64,000 bases of DNA from NCBI RefSeq assembly GCF_003315345.1, contig NZ_QNRO01000012.1, positions 1 to 64,000 on the forward strand, in the 5' to 3' direction. Source of the stretch: Marinobacter pelagius (lineage in GTDB: Bacteria; Pseudomonadota; Gammaproteobacteria; Pseudomonadales; Oleiphilaceae). Positions within the stretch are counted from its first letter, which is position 1, and each line of letters starts with the position of its first letter. The notes below the pieces were generated by a model. The model saw nothing but the letters and a program-made list of their open reading frames with translations. It made no database searches and had not been told where the DNA came from. The translations under genes and the position numbers were made by a program. Below, in pieces: positions 43,270-52,437 of the stretch.

Positions 43270-45221
43270 GTTTTTTCTTCAGTAACGGTGATTTCCACCA
43301 GGAGTTGGCTGCGTCTGACCTGTTCCCCGGCACGGGTATGCACGCCGGCAACCACGCCAGGCCGGTCGGCCTTGACCGGGTGTTCCATTTTCATGGCTTC
43401 GAGGATGACCAGGGTCTGGCCCTGTTCCACGGTTTCGCCTTCGGCCACCAGTACATCAATGATAGCCCCGTCCATGCTGGCCTGGAGCTTTCCGCTCCCG
43501 GCGCCGGCGCTGCCAGCCGCTGGTTGGTGGGTCACATCCCGCACCGACCAGGACTGGCCGAACGCCTGCAAATATAGGGAATCGCCTTGCCGGTGGTATT
43601 GGCAACGCTGACGAACGCCATTGTCGATAATGCATAACAGGCCATCGGAGTGGCTCTGGACCTCCAGATGGTATTCCTCGTCACCATGGCTCACGGACAG
43701 GCTGTTGCCGCTTTTGCGAACCTTCAGTTCGAGGGTTTCGCCCTGCACCTCCAGCTTGATCGGTATCACCGTTGCGGGCGCGTTACTCCAGCCGCCTTGG
43801 CCCGAATTGCCAAGACCCAGGGCGCAGGCGCTCAGGGCCAGTTCCCGGATGCTGAGTTTTTGCGGTGACAGGGAGGGATCGTCGGCGAACGCGCTTTGCA
43901 GGAAGCCCGTAGTGGCTTCACCGGCGCCGAAGGTGTCATCGGCGATGATCCGGCTGAGGAACCAGCGGTTGGTGGTGACGCCGAATACTTTCGTGTCCTC
44001 AAGAGCGCGAATCAGCCGGCGGCGGGCCTCATCCCGTGTCTGGCCCCAGGCGATGACTTTGGCCAGCATGGGGTCGTAGTGGGGGCTGACCGTATCGCCG
44101 GAGCGGACACCGGTGTCGTAGCGCAGGCCTTCACCTTCGGCAGGTTCAAACCAATGGAGTTCGCCGGTCTGCGGGGTGAAGCCGTGGGCGGGGTCTTCGG
44201 CGTATAGGCGTACTTCGATGGCATGGCCATTGAGTGTGATCTCCTCCTGGGTCAGCGGCAGGAGCTGGCCCTCGGCGACGGCAAGCTGCCAGGCCACCAG
44301 GTCCTGGCCGGTAATCAGCTCGGTGACCGGGTGTTCCACCTGCAGGCGGGTGTTCATTTCGAGGAAGTAGAAGTTGCGGTCTTTGTCCACCAGGAATTCC
44401 ACCGTGCCGGCGCCTTCATAACCACAGGCCAGCGCGGCCCGGACGGCGGCTTCTCCCATGGCCTGTCGGAGTTCGGGGGTGACGAAGGGAGAGGGGGCTT
44501 CTTCGACCACTTTCTGGTGGCGTCGTTGCACTGAGCAGTCCCGTTCGCCCAGGTAGACGGCGTTGCCGTGGCGGTCGGCAAAGACCTGGATTTCCACGTG
44601 CCGGGGTTCGATAACCGCTTTTTCCAGGATGAGTTCGTCATCACCGAAGGCCTGTTTGGCCTCGGAGCGGGCGCGTTTGAGGTTGTCAGCCAGTTCGGCT
44701 TCGTTTTCCACCAAGCGCATGCCCCGGCCGCCGCCACCGGCGGAGGCTTTGACCATTAGTGGGAAACCGATATCGGTTGCGGCCTGGATCAGCTCGTCGT
44801 CGCTGGCGTTGTCGCCCTCGTAGCCGGGCACGACGGGGACGCCGGCTTCCTTCATGGCGATCTTGGAGCGGCGTTTGCTGCCCATCAGTTCGATGGCAGA
44901 TTCCGGCGGGCCGACGAAGACGAGGCCGGCGTCTTTGCAGGCTTTGGCGAAGGCGGAGTTCTCGGAAAGGAAGCCGTAACCGGGGTGAATGCAGTCGGCT
45001 CCGGTTTTTCGGGCCGCCTCAAGGATCGCTTCGGCATTCAGGTAGGAAGCTGAGACCTGCGCCGGCCCAATGCAGACGGCTTCGTCGGCCAGTTCCACGT
45101 GCATGGCGTTGGCGTCCGCTTCGGAGTAGACCGCGATGGTGCGGTAGCCCAGGGCTTTGGCAGTGCGGATGACCCTTACGGCGATTTCGCCTCGGTTGGC
45201 TATCAGGAGTTTTTTTAGCAT
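43266..45221 (-). CDS. atuF: Geranyl-CoA carboxylase biotin-containing subunit (AtuF)
   Basis: 651-aa subunit with an N-terminal biotin carboxylase (LKKLLIANRGEIAVRV, KASAGGGGRGMR for ATP grip, ERDCSVQRRHQKVVEEAP) and a C-terminal biotin carrier domain in which the biotinylated Lys is in ILEAMKMEHPV. It pairs with AtuC to carboxylate geranyl-CoA in the acyclic terpene pathway. The leucine-pathway LiuD is a close homologue; the atuA neighbourhood favours AtuF. The start at 45221 is the family N-terminus; the frame is open upstream only because it reads through a palindromic element. Confidence 0.92.
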   Translation of the reverse strand: MLKKLLIANRGEIAVRVIRTAKALGYRTIAVYSEADANAMHVELADEAVCIGPAQVSASYLNAEAILEAARKTGADCIHPGYGFLSENSAFAKACKDAGLVFVGPPESAIELMGSKRRSKIAMKEAGVPVVPGYEGDNASDDELIQAATDIGFPLMVKASAGGGGRGMRLVENEAELADNLKRARSEAKQAFGDDELILEKAVIEPRHVEIQVFADRHGNAVYLGERDCSVQRRHQKVVEEAPSPFVTPELRQAMGEAAVRAALACGYEGAGTVEFLVDKDRNFYFLEMNTRLQVEHPVTELITGQDLVAWQLAVAEGQLLPLTQEEITLNGHAIEVRLYAEDPAHGFTPQTGELHWFEPAEGEGLRYDTGVRSGDTVSPHYDPMLAKVIAWGQTRDEARRRLIRALEDTKVFGVTTNRWFLSRIIADDTFGAGEATTGFLQSAFADDPSLSPQKLSIRELALSACALGLGNSGQGGWSNAPATVIPIKLEVQGETLELKVRKSGNSLSVSHGDEEYHLEVQSHSDGLLCIIDNGVRQRCQYHRQGDSLYLQAFGQSWSVRDVTHQPAAGSAGAGSGKLQASMDGAIIDVLVAEGETVEQGQTLVILEAMKMEHPVKADRPGVVAGVHTRAGEQVRRSQLLVEITVTEEKT

Positions 45222-45250
45222 TGTGGTTTTCTCTGAGTTGGGTGCATGCC

Positions 45251-45368
45251 GCAAGGGGGAGGGTCGATTCACTTCCAGAAAACCGCTACGAGCACGTCCA
45301 TGTGCGCTTGTTTCGGGCCATCCTTGGCCCTCAACATTTTCTGGAAGTGAATCGACCCTCCCCCTTGC
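45251..45368. repeat. Variable-arm palindromic element, subfamily B, copy 3
   Basis: The longest arms of the set: 32 bp, perfect (45251-45282 with 45337-45368; interior GGGTCGATTCACTTCCAG). Core in the same orientation as copy 1. It fills the gap between atuE and atuF and ends 7 bp from the atuE stop codon. Confidence 0.96.
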
Positions 45369-45375
45369 TCCGCAA

Positions 45376-46197
45376 TCATTCGTCGTTGTCTGCCCATTTG
45401 GGGGGACGCTTTTGCATGAACGCCATGGTGCCTTCGGCGCCTTCCGGGCCACGGATGGCCTCTGCGAAGTTTTCTGCGGCGCTGTCCAGGAGTTTGTGCA
45501 TCGGTTCGTGGCCGACCCGGTACAGCAACGCCTTGGTCTCGGCCGTGGCGTTGGGGGCGCACAGGCGGACGCGTTCGAGGGCCTGTTCAAGGAGTTGATC
45601 CAGCTCCTCGTCTGTTTCCGCAACCTGATGGACTATGCCCAGGGCGCAGGCTTCTTTGGCGTCGATTCGAAGGCCGAGCAGGGCCAGCCTTCGGGCCTGG
45701 GTCAGGCCAATGCGTTCCACTACAAACGGAGCGATCTGGGCGGGTATAACACCGAGGGTGGTTTCCGGCATTCCGAATTTGGCCGTGGGTCCGGCGATGG
45801 CGACGTCGGAGACGCAAGCTAGACCAAAGCCCCCGCCCATTACGGCACCTTCGGTGACCGCAATGACGACTTTCGAGGATTCGTTGACCTGCTGGATCAT
45901 CTGGCCGAAGGCACGGTTCAGTTTATAGAACGGGTCGTGCTGGCCTTCTTCCGGTTTCTGGCCCCGCGCCCCGGCCATGTCCTTGATGTCGCCACCGGCG
46001 CAGAAGTGGCCTCCGGCACCGCGGATGACGACGGCGCGGATGGTTTCGTCGTGTTCGATCTGGGTAAAGATCGTTGCCAATTCCGCCACCATTTGCAGGC
46101 TCATGGCGTTGCGGACATCGGGGCGGTTGATGGTTAAAAACAGGGTTGGGCCCTGTTTTTCAAGGAGAAGCGTTTCGCAATGAGGTAACCGTTCCAT
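45376..46197 (-). CDS. atuE: Isohexenylglutaconyl-CoA hydratase (AtuE), crotonase family
   Basis: 273-aa crotonase. The oxyanion motif is GHFCAGGDIKDMAG and the second region is TEGAVMGGGFGLACVSDVAI. In the citronellol/geraniol pathway AtuE hydrates isohexenylglutaconyl-CoA made by the geranyl-CoA carboxylase; assignment is by homology type and position between atuD and atuF. ATG at 46197 is chosen because GGAG lies 6 bases upstream; a GTG four codons earlier is possible. Confidence 0.88.
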   Translation of the reverse strand: MERLPHCETLLLEKQGPTLFLTINRPDVRNAMSLQMVAELATIFTQIEHDETIRAVVIRGAGGHFCAGGDIKDMAGARGQKPEEGQHDPFYKLNRAFGQMIQQVNESSKVVIAVTEGAVMGGGFGLACVSDVAIAGPTAKFGMPETTLGVIPAQIAPFVVERIGLTQARRLALLGLRIDAKEACALGIVHQVAETDEELDQLLEQALERVRLCAPNATAETKALLYRVGHEPMHKLLDSAAENFAEAIRGPEGAEGTMAFMQKRPPKWADNDE

Positions 46198-46222
46198 TTG
46201 TGACTCCACGCACTAAATTTGG

Positions 46223-46336
46223 GGTCTGCAGCCCGGAAGCACTTGCCAGGACCGTTGAGGGCCAGGGACGGCCCGAAACGAGCGCACATGGACGTGCTCG
46301 TAGCGTGTCCTGGCAAGTGCTTCCGGGCTGCAGACC
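46223..46336. repeat. Variable-arm palindromic element, subfamily B, copy 4
   Basis: Perfect 30-bp arms (46223-46252 with 46307-46336; interior GCCCGGAAGCACTTGCCAGG). Core in the orientation of copy 2. Hairpin 2 pairs CGAGC with GCTCG here. It lies between the atuD stop (21 bp away) and the atuE start (25 bp away). Confidence 0.95.
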
Positions 46337-46357
46337 ATGCACCAATTTCTACTCTGG

Positions 46358-47518
46358 TCAGTCGCGCCGCTTACCCGGCAAAGTACCCATCAGCTTGCAG
46401 ATAATCCCGAGCATGATTTCGTCGGCACCGCCGCCGATGGACACCAGCCGGACATCCCGGTAAGCCCGAGACACGGGGTTGTCCCACATGTAACCGTTAC
46501 CACCCCAGTACTGCAGACAGCTGTCTGTCACCTCTCGCCCCAGACGCCCGGCCTTGAGCTTGGCCATGGAGGCGAGCCTCGTTACGTCCTTGCCGGCAAT
46601 GTGCAGTTCGCAGGCCTGGTAAGTCAGCGCCCGAAGGGCCTCCACCTCGGTCTGCAGTTCTGCCAGACGGAAATGGATGTACTGGTTGTCCAACAACGGC
46701 TGGCCGAAGGTCTTGCGCTCACGGCAGTACTCGATGGTCTTGTCGATACAGACCTCCAGCGCCTTGATGACATTCGCCGCGCCCCACATCCGCTCCTCCT
46801 GGAACTGCAGCATCTGCATCATGAACCCCGTGCCCTCGGCCCCGATCCGGTTACGCTGGGGCACACGAACATCGTCGAAGAAAATCTGGGCGGTTTCAGA
46901 GGAGCGCATGCCCAGTTTGTTCAGATGCGGACTGAAAGTGATGCCGGGGGAGTTCATCGGTACCACGATCAGGGACTTGTTCTTGTGGGGCTTGTCGTCG
47001 CTGGTGTTGGCCAGCAGACAAATGAAGTCTGCCTTCGGCGAGTTGGTAATCCACATCTTCGAGCCGTTGATGATGTAATCGTCGCCGTCTTTCTTCGCGG
47101 TGGTCTTCAGACCGGCAACGTCCGAACCGGCACCGACCTCACTCACGCCGATACAGCCGACCATGTCACCGGCAATGGCGGGAACGAGGAAGTCCCGTTT
47201 GAGCTCGTCGGAGCCGAAGCGGGCGAGGGCGGGGGTACACATGTCGGTCTGCACGCCAATCGCCAGGGGCACGCCACCGCACAGCGCCGTTCCCAGTTCC
47301 TCGGCCGCAACCAGGTTGTAGCTGTAATCCAGACCCATACCTCCGTATTCCTCGGGTTTCTGGATGCCGAGGATGCCGAGGTTGCCGAGTTTCTTGAACA
47401 AATCATGGATGGGAAACTCGCCGGCTTCTTCCCATTCGTCGCAGTAGGGGTTGATCTCTTTTTCGACGAAGTCTCTTACCGTTTTCCTCAGGGCTTCGTG
47501 TTCGGCTGTGAATTTCAC
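46358..47518 (-). CDS. atuD: Citronellyl-CoA dehydrogenase (AtuD)
   Basis: 386-aa acyl-CoA dehydrogenase. FAD-binding regions GCIGVSEVGAGSDVAGLKT and NSPKADFICL are clear. At the usual catalytic-base position the EGT motif reads GGGADEI, so Glu is replaced by Gly; instead QEERMWGAANVIKALEV carries a Glu at the alternative position used by isovaleryl-CoA dehydrogenase. AtuD oxidises citronellyl-CoA to geranyl-CoA. It is separated from atuC by two palindromic elements. Confidence 0.9.
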   Translation of the reverse strand: MKFTAEHEALRKTVRDFVEKEINPYCDEWEEAGEFPIHDLFKKLGNLGILGIQKPEEYGGMGLDYSYNLVAAEELGTALCGGVPLAIGVQTDMCTPALARFGSDELKRDFLVPAIAGDMVGCIGVSEVGAGSDVAGLKTTAKKDGDDYIINGSKMWITNSPKADFICLLANTSDDKPHKNKSLIVVPMNSPGITFSPHLNKLGMRSSETAQIFFDDVRVPQRNRIGAEGTGFMMQMLQFQEERMWGAANVIKALEVCIDKTIEYCRERKTFGQPLLDNQYIHFRLAELQTEVEALRALTYQACELHIAGKDVTRLASMAKLKAGRLGREVTDSCLQYWGGNGYMWDNPVSRAYRDVRLVSIGGGADEIMLGIICKLMGTLPGKRRD

Positions 47519-47584
47519 GTTCTTGTTCTCCTGGGTGGTTAGTTCGTGCCTGTTTGTTCTGGTGCACGTCCATTAGCCTGGGTT

Positions 47585-47694
47585 GCGGGTGTGGGGGATG
47601 GCTTTCAGAAAACCGCTACGAGCACGTCCATGTGCGCTTGTTTCGGGCCATCCATGGCCCTCTACATTTTCTGAAAGCCATCCCCCACACCCGC
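47585..47694. repeat. Variable-arm palindromic element, subfamily B, copy 5
   Basis: Perfect 28-bp arms (47585-47612 with 47667-47694; interior GGGGGATGGCTTTCAG). Core in the orientation of copy 1. It is 66 bp upstream of the atuD start, so in the direction of transcription it lies before a gene rather than directly after one. Confidence 0.95.
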
Positions 47695-47838
47695 CTTTGT
47701 CTGAAACGATGTTGCTGCCTGTTGAATTCCTTTTTCTGGTTGACCCTTCGCCATAACGAGCTCTTTCTTTGCTGCTCTCATCTCTTTGTCTGCCTCGAAA
47801 AGCTGACTCTAGGAGGGGCGGTATTCCCAAATTTGCGT

Positions 47839-47948
47839 GAACCGGTTGGAAGGACCTGTCCAAAAATGTTGAAGGCCAAGGATGGCCTGAAACAAGCGCA
47901 CATGGACGTGCTCGTAGCGGTTTTTGGACAGGTCCTTCCAACCGGTTC
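47839..47948. repeat. Variable-arm palindromic element, subfamily B, copy 6
   Basis: Perfect 28-bp arms (47839-47866 with 47921-47948; interior GGTTGGAAGGACCTGTCC). Core in the orientation of copy 2. It is 47 bp past the atuC stop codon. The 144 bp between copies 5 and 6 contain no gene. Confidence 0.95.
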
Positions 47949-47995
47949 TCCCCCCAAATTCGAACGCCTCGAGGCGGGCTCCACCTATGAACAGG

Positions 47996-49612
47996 TCAAA
48001 ACCGCGCCACACCAAAAGTGTTGGGCCGCAACTGCCGCTGTTCGGCTTCACGGCAGACCGATAGCACCAGGGCCAGAACCCGCCGGGTATCCCGTGGATC
48101 GATCAGGCCGTCGTCCCAGAGCCGGGCCGTTCCGTACAAGGCCGTGGAGCCATCCTCCAGTTTCTTGGCCGTCGCCTGTTCCAGGAAATCCAGCGTCTTG
48201 GCATCCGGCTCCATGCCACCGCGGCGCTGCTTCTCCTCCGCTACGATGCGCATCACCTTGCCCGCCTGAGCCGGACCCATCACAGCCGTTCGGCTGTTGG
48301 GCCAGGCGAAGATGAAACGTGGGTCGAGGCCCCGGCCGCACATCGCGTAGTTACCTGCACCATAGGAACCGCCAACCACAATTGCGAACTTCGGCACCCG
48401 GCAGTTGGCCACCGCCTGAATCATCTTTGACCCGTGTTTGATGATGCCGTTCTGTTCTGAATGCGTTCCCACCATGAAACCGGTGGTGTTGTGCAGGAAC
48501 AGGATCGGGGTGCCGGCCTGGTCGCAGAGTTGGATGAACTGGGCGGCCTTGGTGGAGCCTTCCGGGGTGATTGGGCCGTTGTTGCCGATGATGCCGACGG
48601 AATGGCCCTCGATGCGGATGGTGCCGCACACGGTCTGGTCGTCGTAGCCGTTCTTGAAGTCCAGGAACCGGGAGCCGTCGGCGATTCGGGCGAGGATTTC
48701 CCGGACGTCGTAGGGTTTCTTGGAATCGGCGGGAATCACGCCCAGTAGTTCTTCGGCCGGGTACAGGGGCTGTTCCCACGCCATTTCCCGCTGGGGCGGG
48801 AGATGCTCATTCCAGGGCAGGGCGCCGAGGATTTCACGGGCCTGGCGGATGCCGTCGGCGTCGTCTTCGGCGAGGTATTCGGCGGTACCGGCCACGGTGG
48901 CGTGCATTTCGGCGCCGCCGAGTTCTTCGTCAGTGGCAACCTCGCCGGTGGCGGCTTTCAGCAGGGGCGGGCCGGCGAGGAACATCTTGGCTTGTTCGCG
49001 CACGGTGATGACATAGTCTGACAGCCCCGGCTGGTAAGCGCCGCCGGCGGTGGCGTTGCCGTGGACCACGGTGACCTGGGGGATGCCGGCGGCGGACATG
49101 CGGGCCTGGTTTGCAAAGCCTCGCGCCCCGAGCACGAAAATGTCGGTGGCGTAGTTGAGGTTGGCGCCGCCGCTTTCGGACAGGGACACCACGGGCAGTT
49201 TGTTCTCCATGGCGATCTGTTGCAGCCGCAGGGTTTTGTCCAGGCCGGCCGGAGTGATCGTGCCGCCCTTGATGGCGCTGTTGCTGGCCACCACCAGGCA
49301 GCGCACACCGCTGACGGTGCCGATGCCGGCGATGATGCCGCCGCCGGCCTGGGAGCCGTCTTTGTCATCGTGCATCTTGTAGCCGGCCAGGGAGCACAGT
49401 TCCAGGAATTCGCTGCCGCGGTCTAGCAACCGGTTGATGCGATCCCGGGGCAGGAGTTTGCCCCGTTTGGTGAATTTTTCCCGTGCCGATTCGGCAAGAT
49501 CCAGAACCTTCTGCTCGACCTCGCGGAAAGTGTGGATGTGGGCCTCCATGGCTTCGGCGTTGGCCCGGAAATCGTCGGACTGAGGGTTTACTGTGGTGTC
49601 GAGTACCTGCAT
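47996..49612 (-). CDS. atuC: Geranyl-CoA carboxylase carboxyltransferase subunit (AtuC)
   Basis: 538-aa beta subunit of an acyl-CoA carboxylase. The carboxyltransferase N half has ESGGANLNYATDIFV and VHGNATAGGAYQPGLSDYV; the C half has LHNTTGFMVGTHSEQNGIIK and GGSYGAGNYAMCGRG. It transfers CO2 from biotin on AtuF to geranyl-CoA. It follows atuB by 10 bp. The methylcrotonyl-CoA homologue LiuB is similar; the neighbourhood decides for AtuC. Confidence 0.92.
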   Translation of the reverse strand: MQVLDTTVNPQSDDFRANAEAMEAHIHTFREVEQKVLDLAESAREKFTKRGKLLPRDRINRLLDRGSEFLELCSLAGYKMHDDKDGSQAGGGIIAGIGTVSGVRCLVVASNSAIKGGTITPAGLDKTLRLQQIAMENKLPVVSLSESGGANLNYATDIFVLGARGFANQARMSAAGIPQVTVVHGNATAGGAYQPGLSDYVITVREQAKMFLAGPPLLKAATGEVATDEELGGAEMHATVAGTAEYLAEDDADGIRQAREILGALPWNEHLPPQREMAWEQPLYPAEELLGVIPADSKKPYDVREILARIADGSRFLDFKNGYDDQTVCGTIRIEGHSVGIIGNNGPITPEGSTKAAQFIQLCDQAGTPILFLHNTTGFMVGTHSEQNGIIKHGSKMIQAVANCRVPKFAIVVGGSYGAGNYAMCGRGLDPRFIFAWPNSRTAVMGPAQAGKVMRIVAEEKQRRGGMEPDAKTLDFLEQATAKKLEDGSTALYGTARLWDDGLIDPRDTRRVLALVLSVCREAEQRQLRPNTFGVARF

Positions 49613-49622
49613 GGTCGGCTCC

Positions 49623-50489
49623 TCAGTCCTCGCTCAGTACTTTCGGGGTGACGGCGCGGTGGAAGCCGTTCCAGGGCTCATTGTTCTTGGCTTTCGGCAT
49701 CGGCCAGACACGTCCTCCCTGGGAGGCGGCGCCGTCGATTCTCAGGCAATCACCAGAGATAAAGGTGGCGGCCGGGCTGAGCAGGAAACAGATGGCGGCG
49801 CTGACTTCGGATTCGGTGCCGAGGCGCTTGATCGGCACGGCGTCGGCCAGGCTGCGGATCCAGTTCTTCATGTGGGCGGGATAGTTGTCCATGCCGCTGG
49901 AGGCGATCCAGCCCGGGGCCACGGCGTTGACGCGGACACCGGACGGAGCCCACTCCACAGCGGCGGTCTGGGTGAAGTTGACCATGCCGGCCCGGGCTGC
50001 GCCGGAATGGCCCATGCCGGGCATGCCGCCCCACATGTCGGCGACGATGTTGACGATGGCACCGCCGGTTTTACTCAGGGCCTGGGTGTAGGCTTCCCGG
50101 GCCATCAGGAAGCCGCCGGTGAGGTTGGTCCGGACGACGGTTTCCCAGCCCTTCTGGTTGATGCCGGTCAACGGAGACGCAAACTGGCCGCCGGCATTGT
50201 TCACCACGCCGTTGAGACCGCCGTGTTCGGCGATGATGGCGGCGACGGTCGCCTTGACCGACTCCTCCTCGCGGATATCGCACACATGGGCCGAGGCGAT
50301 GCCGCCGTCCTCGGTGATTTCTGCCTTTACCGCGTCAACCTTTTCCTGCTTCCGGCCAACCAGGGCAACTCTGGCGCCCAGGGCGGCCAGCTCGTGGGCC
50401 GTGCAGCGGCCGATGCCGGAGCCACCGCCGGTGACGATGTAGGTGTGGTCTTTGAACAGGTCCGGCTGGAATACAGAGCGATAACTCAT
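49623..50489 (-). CDS. atuB: Short-chain dehydrogenase/reductase (AtuB)
   Basis: 288-aa SDR. The NAD(P)-binding motif is [15 protein letters not shown] (TGxxxGxG), then VNNAGGQFA. At the position of the usual YxxxK the sequence reads [11 protein letters not shown], as in 2,4-dienoyl-CoA reductase-like SDRs that lack the Tyr. The start overlaps the atuA stop by four bases. Its step in terpene breakdown is not firmly established in the model cluster. Confidence 0.88.
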   Translation of the reverse strand: MSYRSVFQPDLFKDHTYIVTGGGSGIGRCTAHELAALGARVALVGRKQEKVDAVKAEITEDGGIASAHVCDIREEESVKATVAAIIAEHGGLNGVVNNAGGQFASPLTGINQKGWETVVRTNLTGGFLMAREAYTQALSKTGGAIVNIVADMWGGMPGMGHSGAARAGMVNFTQTAAVEWAPSGVRVNAVAPGWIASSGMDNYPAHMKNWIRSLADAVPIKRLGTESEVSAAICFLLSPAATFISGDCLRIDGAASQGGRVWPMPKAKNNEPWNGFHRAVTPKVLSED

Positions 50490-52297
50490 CGTTTTTGTCC
50501 TTTTTCATAAACGGCCCGGCTGATGGGCACGGGAAATTCCAGAAGCTGCTGGGCGAAGGCCTTGCCCTGGGGATCGATGCGCAGGCTGGCAACGCCGCCG
50601 CCTCCGAGGCTGTGTTCCAGCAGGAAGTTGAATGCGTGCAGGCCGGGCATGGCCCAGCGGGTGACCCTGCCGGTCTCGGGATTCAAGGTGTGGGCCATCC
50701 AGTCCGCGACGCCGGCCTCGGTCAGGGCGGAAGCGATGTAGGGTTCGAAAGCCGGATCTCGGGCGATGACGCCGATGTTGCTGTGATCGCCCTTATCGCC
50801 GCTGCGGGCCCAGGCCAGTTCGATCAGGGGTACGACCAGGTCGGCTTCCGAAGTGGCTGCGGAGTCGACAACCGGCAGGAGCCGGTCCGGATCAAAGCCG
50901 CCGTCCGTGCGGATGTCGATCGGTGTCTGTTCTCCTCCCAGGTCCACGGTTACTGAGACGTCCGTCTTCGGAACCAGGCAGGACCACAGCCGGATCTTGG
51001 GCCACACAGTCGGCCGCCCGCCGACAATACCGGTAATTCCCGGTGCCATGCCGGTGGCGGCCTGGGCAATTTCCCGGGAGAACAGAACAAGCGCCTCTTT
51101 TTTCGGATGGGCGGTGCTGATTTTTACCACCACCTCCCGGCACTCCTCGCCACGGGCGTGGGCGCCATAGGTGGTTTCGGTGCCCAGCAGTTCGATGCTG
51201 GTTTCGGAGTAATCAGGCAGGCCCCGCTCGCTGAACATGCGGGAGGTCTTGGCCAGGATGGCCTCGGCCACGGTCTGCGCCTTGTTGCGGGCATCGAGGC
51301 CGGCCAGCAGGAAGGTGACTGTGCACTTGAAACCGTCCGGCCAGGTGCCGGATACCTTGTAGCTGTCGGTGGGAGCCTGGCCACGGGCCCCTTTGACCGT
51401 TACCCGGTCGGGGCCGGACTCCTCTAGGGTGACCCCGGTGAAATCACACACCACGTCGGGAAGCAGGTAGGCACGGGGATCACCGATCTCGTAGACGAGT
51501 TGTTCCGCGACGGTCCCCCGACTGACCATACCGCCGGTATCCTCGGGCTTTGTGATGGCAAAGTCGCCTGAAGCACTGACTTCGGCGATCGGGAAGCCCA
51601 TATCGGCATAGCCGTCGGCCACATCCTGCCAGTCGGTGAAGTTACCGCCGGTGGCCTGGGCGCCGCATTCCAGCAGGTGGCCGGCGAGGCTGCCCTGGGC
51701 CAGTTTGTCGTAGTCGTCCCATTGCCAGCCGAACTCGTGCACCAACGGTGCCAGCACCAGGGCGCTGTCCGCCACGCGGCCGGTGATGACAATGTCGGCC
51801 CCCTGTTCCAGGGCGGCCACCAGGCCTGGTGCGCCCAGGTAGGCATTGAGGCTGACCATCATGGCCGGCATGGGCTGGCCGGTGGTCATCTCGGTGATGC
51901 CGGCGTCGCTGAGTTTTTTCTTCTTCATCAGCAGGTCGTCGCCGAGTACCAGGGCAATCTTGAGATCGACACCCGCCTTCTCACACAACGCCTGTAGAGC
52001 GTCGCGGCAGGCTATCGGATTCACGCCGCCGGCATTGGCCAGTACCCGGATGCCTTTCTCTCTGATCTCGCCAAGCAAGGGGCCCATCACGGTCTGGACG
52101 AAATCCCGGGCATACCCCTGGGTCGGGTCCTTCATCTTCTGGCCGGCCATGATCGACATGGTGATCTCGGCCAGGTAGTCCGCCACCAGGTAATCGATAT
52201 TGCCCTTCCTGACCAGCTGGGCGGCGGCGGTCTCGGTGTCGCCCCAGAAGGCGGCGGAGCAGCCGATACGCACGGTCTTGCGGTTGGAATCTGACAT
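50486..52297 (-). CDS. atuA: Acyclic terpene utilisation protein AtuA (DUF1446)
   Basis: 603-aa protein of the DUF1446 family, the marker of the acyclic terpene (citronellol/geraniol) cluster. Conserved stretches are [51 protein letters not shown] and [20 protein letters not shown]. Its precise reaction is unknown, but it is required for terpene utilisation in Pseudomonas. The start at 52297 follows AGGCAGAGAAG; the frame upstream is open but unsupported. Confidence 0.94.
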   Translation of the reverse strand: MSDSNRKTVRIGCSAAFWGDTETAAAQLVRKGNIDYLVADYLAEITMSIMAGQKMKDPTQGYARDFVQTVMGPLLGEIREKGIRVLANAGGVNPIACRDALQALCEKAGVDLKIALVLGDDLLMKKKKLSDAGITEMTTGQPMPAMMVSLNAYLGAPGLVAALEQGADIVITGRVADSALVLAPLVHEFGWQWDDYDKLAQGSLAGHLLECGAQATGGNFTDWQDVADGYADMGFPIAEVSASGDFAITKPEDTGGMVSRGTVAEQLVYEIGDPRAYLLPDVVCDFTGVTLEESGPDRVTVKGARGQAPTDSYKVSGTWPDGFKCTVTFLLAGLDARNKAQTVAEAILAKTSRMFSERGLPDYSETSIELLGTETTYGAHARGEECREVVVKISTAHPKKEALVLFSREIAQAATGMAPGITGIVGGRPTVWPKIRLWSCLVPKTDVSVTVDLGGEQTPIDIRTDGGFDPDRLLPVVDSAATSEADLVVPLIELAWARSGDKGDHSNIGVIARDPAFEPYIASALTEAGVADWMAHTLNPETGRVTRWAMPGLHAFNFLLEHSLGGGGVASLRIDPQGKAFAQQLLEFPVPISRAVYEKGQKR

Positions 52298-52359
52298 CTT
52301 CTCTGCCTTGTGTTTGTCGCCCGCATCCCGCGGGTTTTTCGGAGGATGGAAATGACAAT

Positions 52360-52377
52360 ACCAAGCAAGCGCTTGGT
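52360..52377. promoter_or_regulatory. Putative AtuR operator
   Basis: ACCAAGCAAGCGCTTGGT has 7-bp arms ACCAAGC/GCTTGGT and an inner perfect palindrome CAAGCGCTTG. It lies between divergent atuA and atuR, 63 bp before the atuA start. AtuR of Pseudomonas is known to bind inverted repeats in this same intergenic region. Confidence 0.7.
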
Positions 52378-52437
52378 TTGTAAACAGGCAGATTTGAGGT
52401 AGTATTAAAGGCCTCATCAGCCAACCGGACAGCCGTA

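Noticed and set aside
45222..45623. N-terminal extension of AtuF by 134 codons
   Set aside because: It reads through palindromic element copy 3 and the atuE 3' end; biotin carboxylases begin at the LLIANRGEIA motif right after 45221.
41089..47948. CRISPR array in the atu region
   Set aside because: The conserved cores are 85 bp to several kb apart, alternate in orientation and have palindromic arms; there are no regular spacers or cas genes.
43266..49612. Leucine/isovalerate (liu) cluster instead of atu
   Set aside because: The carboxylase subunits alone could be either, but the DUF1446 gene, its order with SDR and carboxyltransferase, and the FATP-type ligase fit atu; no HMG-CoA lyase is present.
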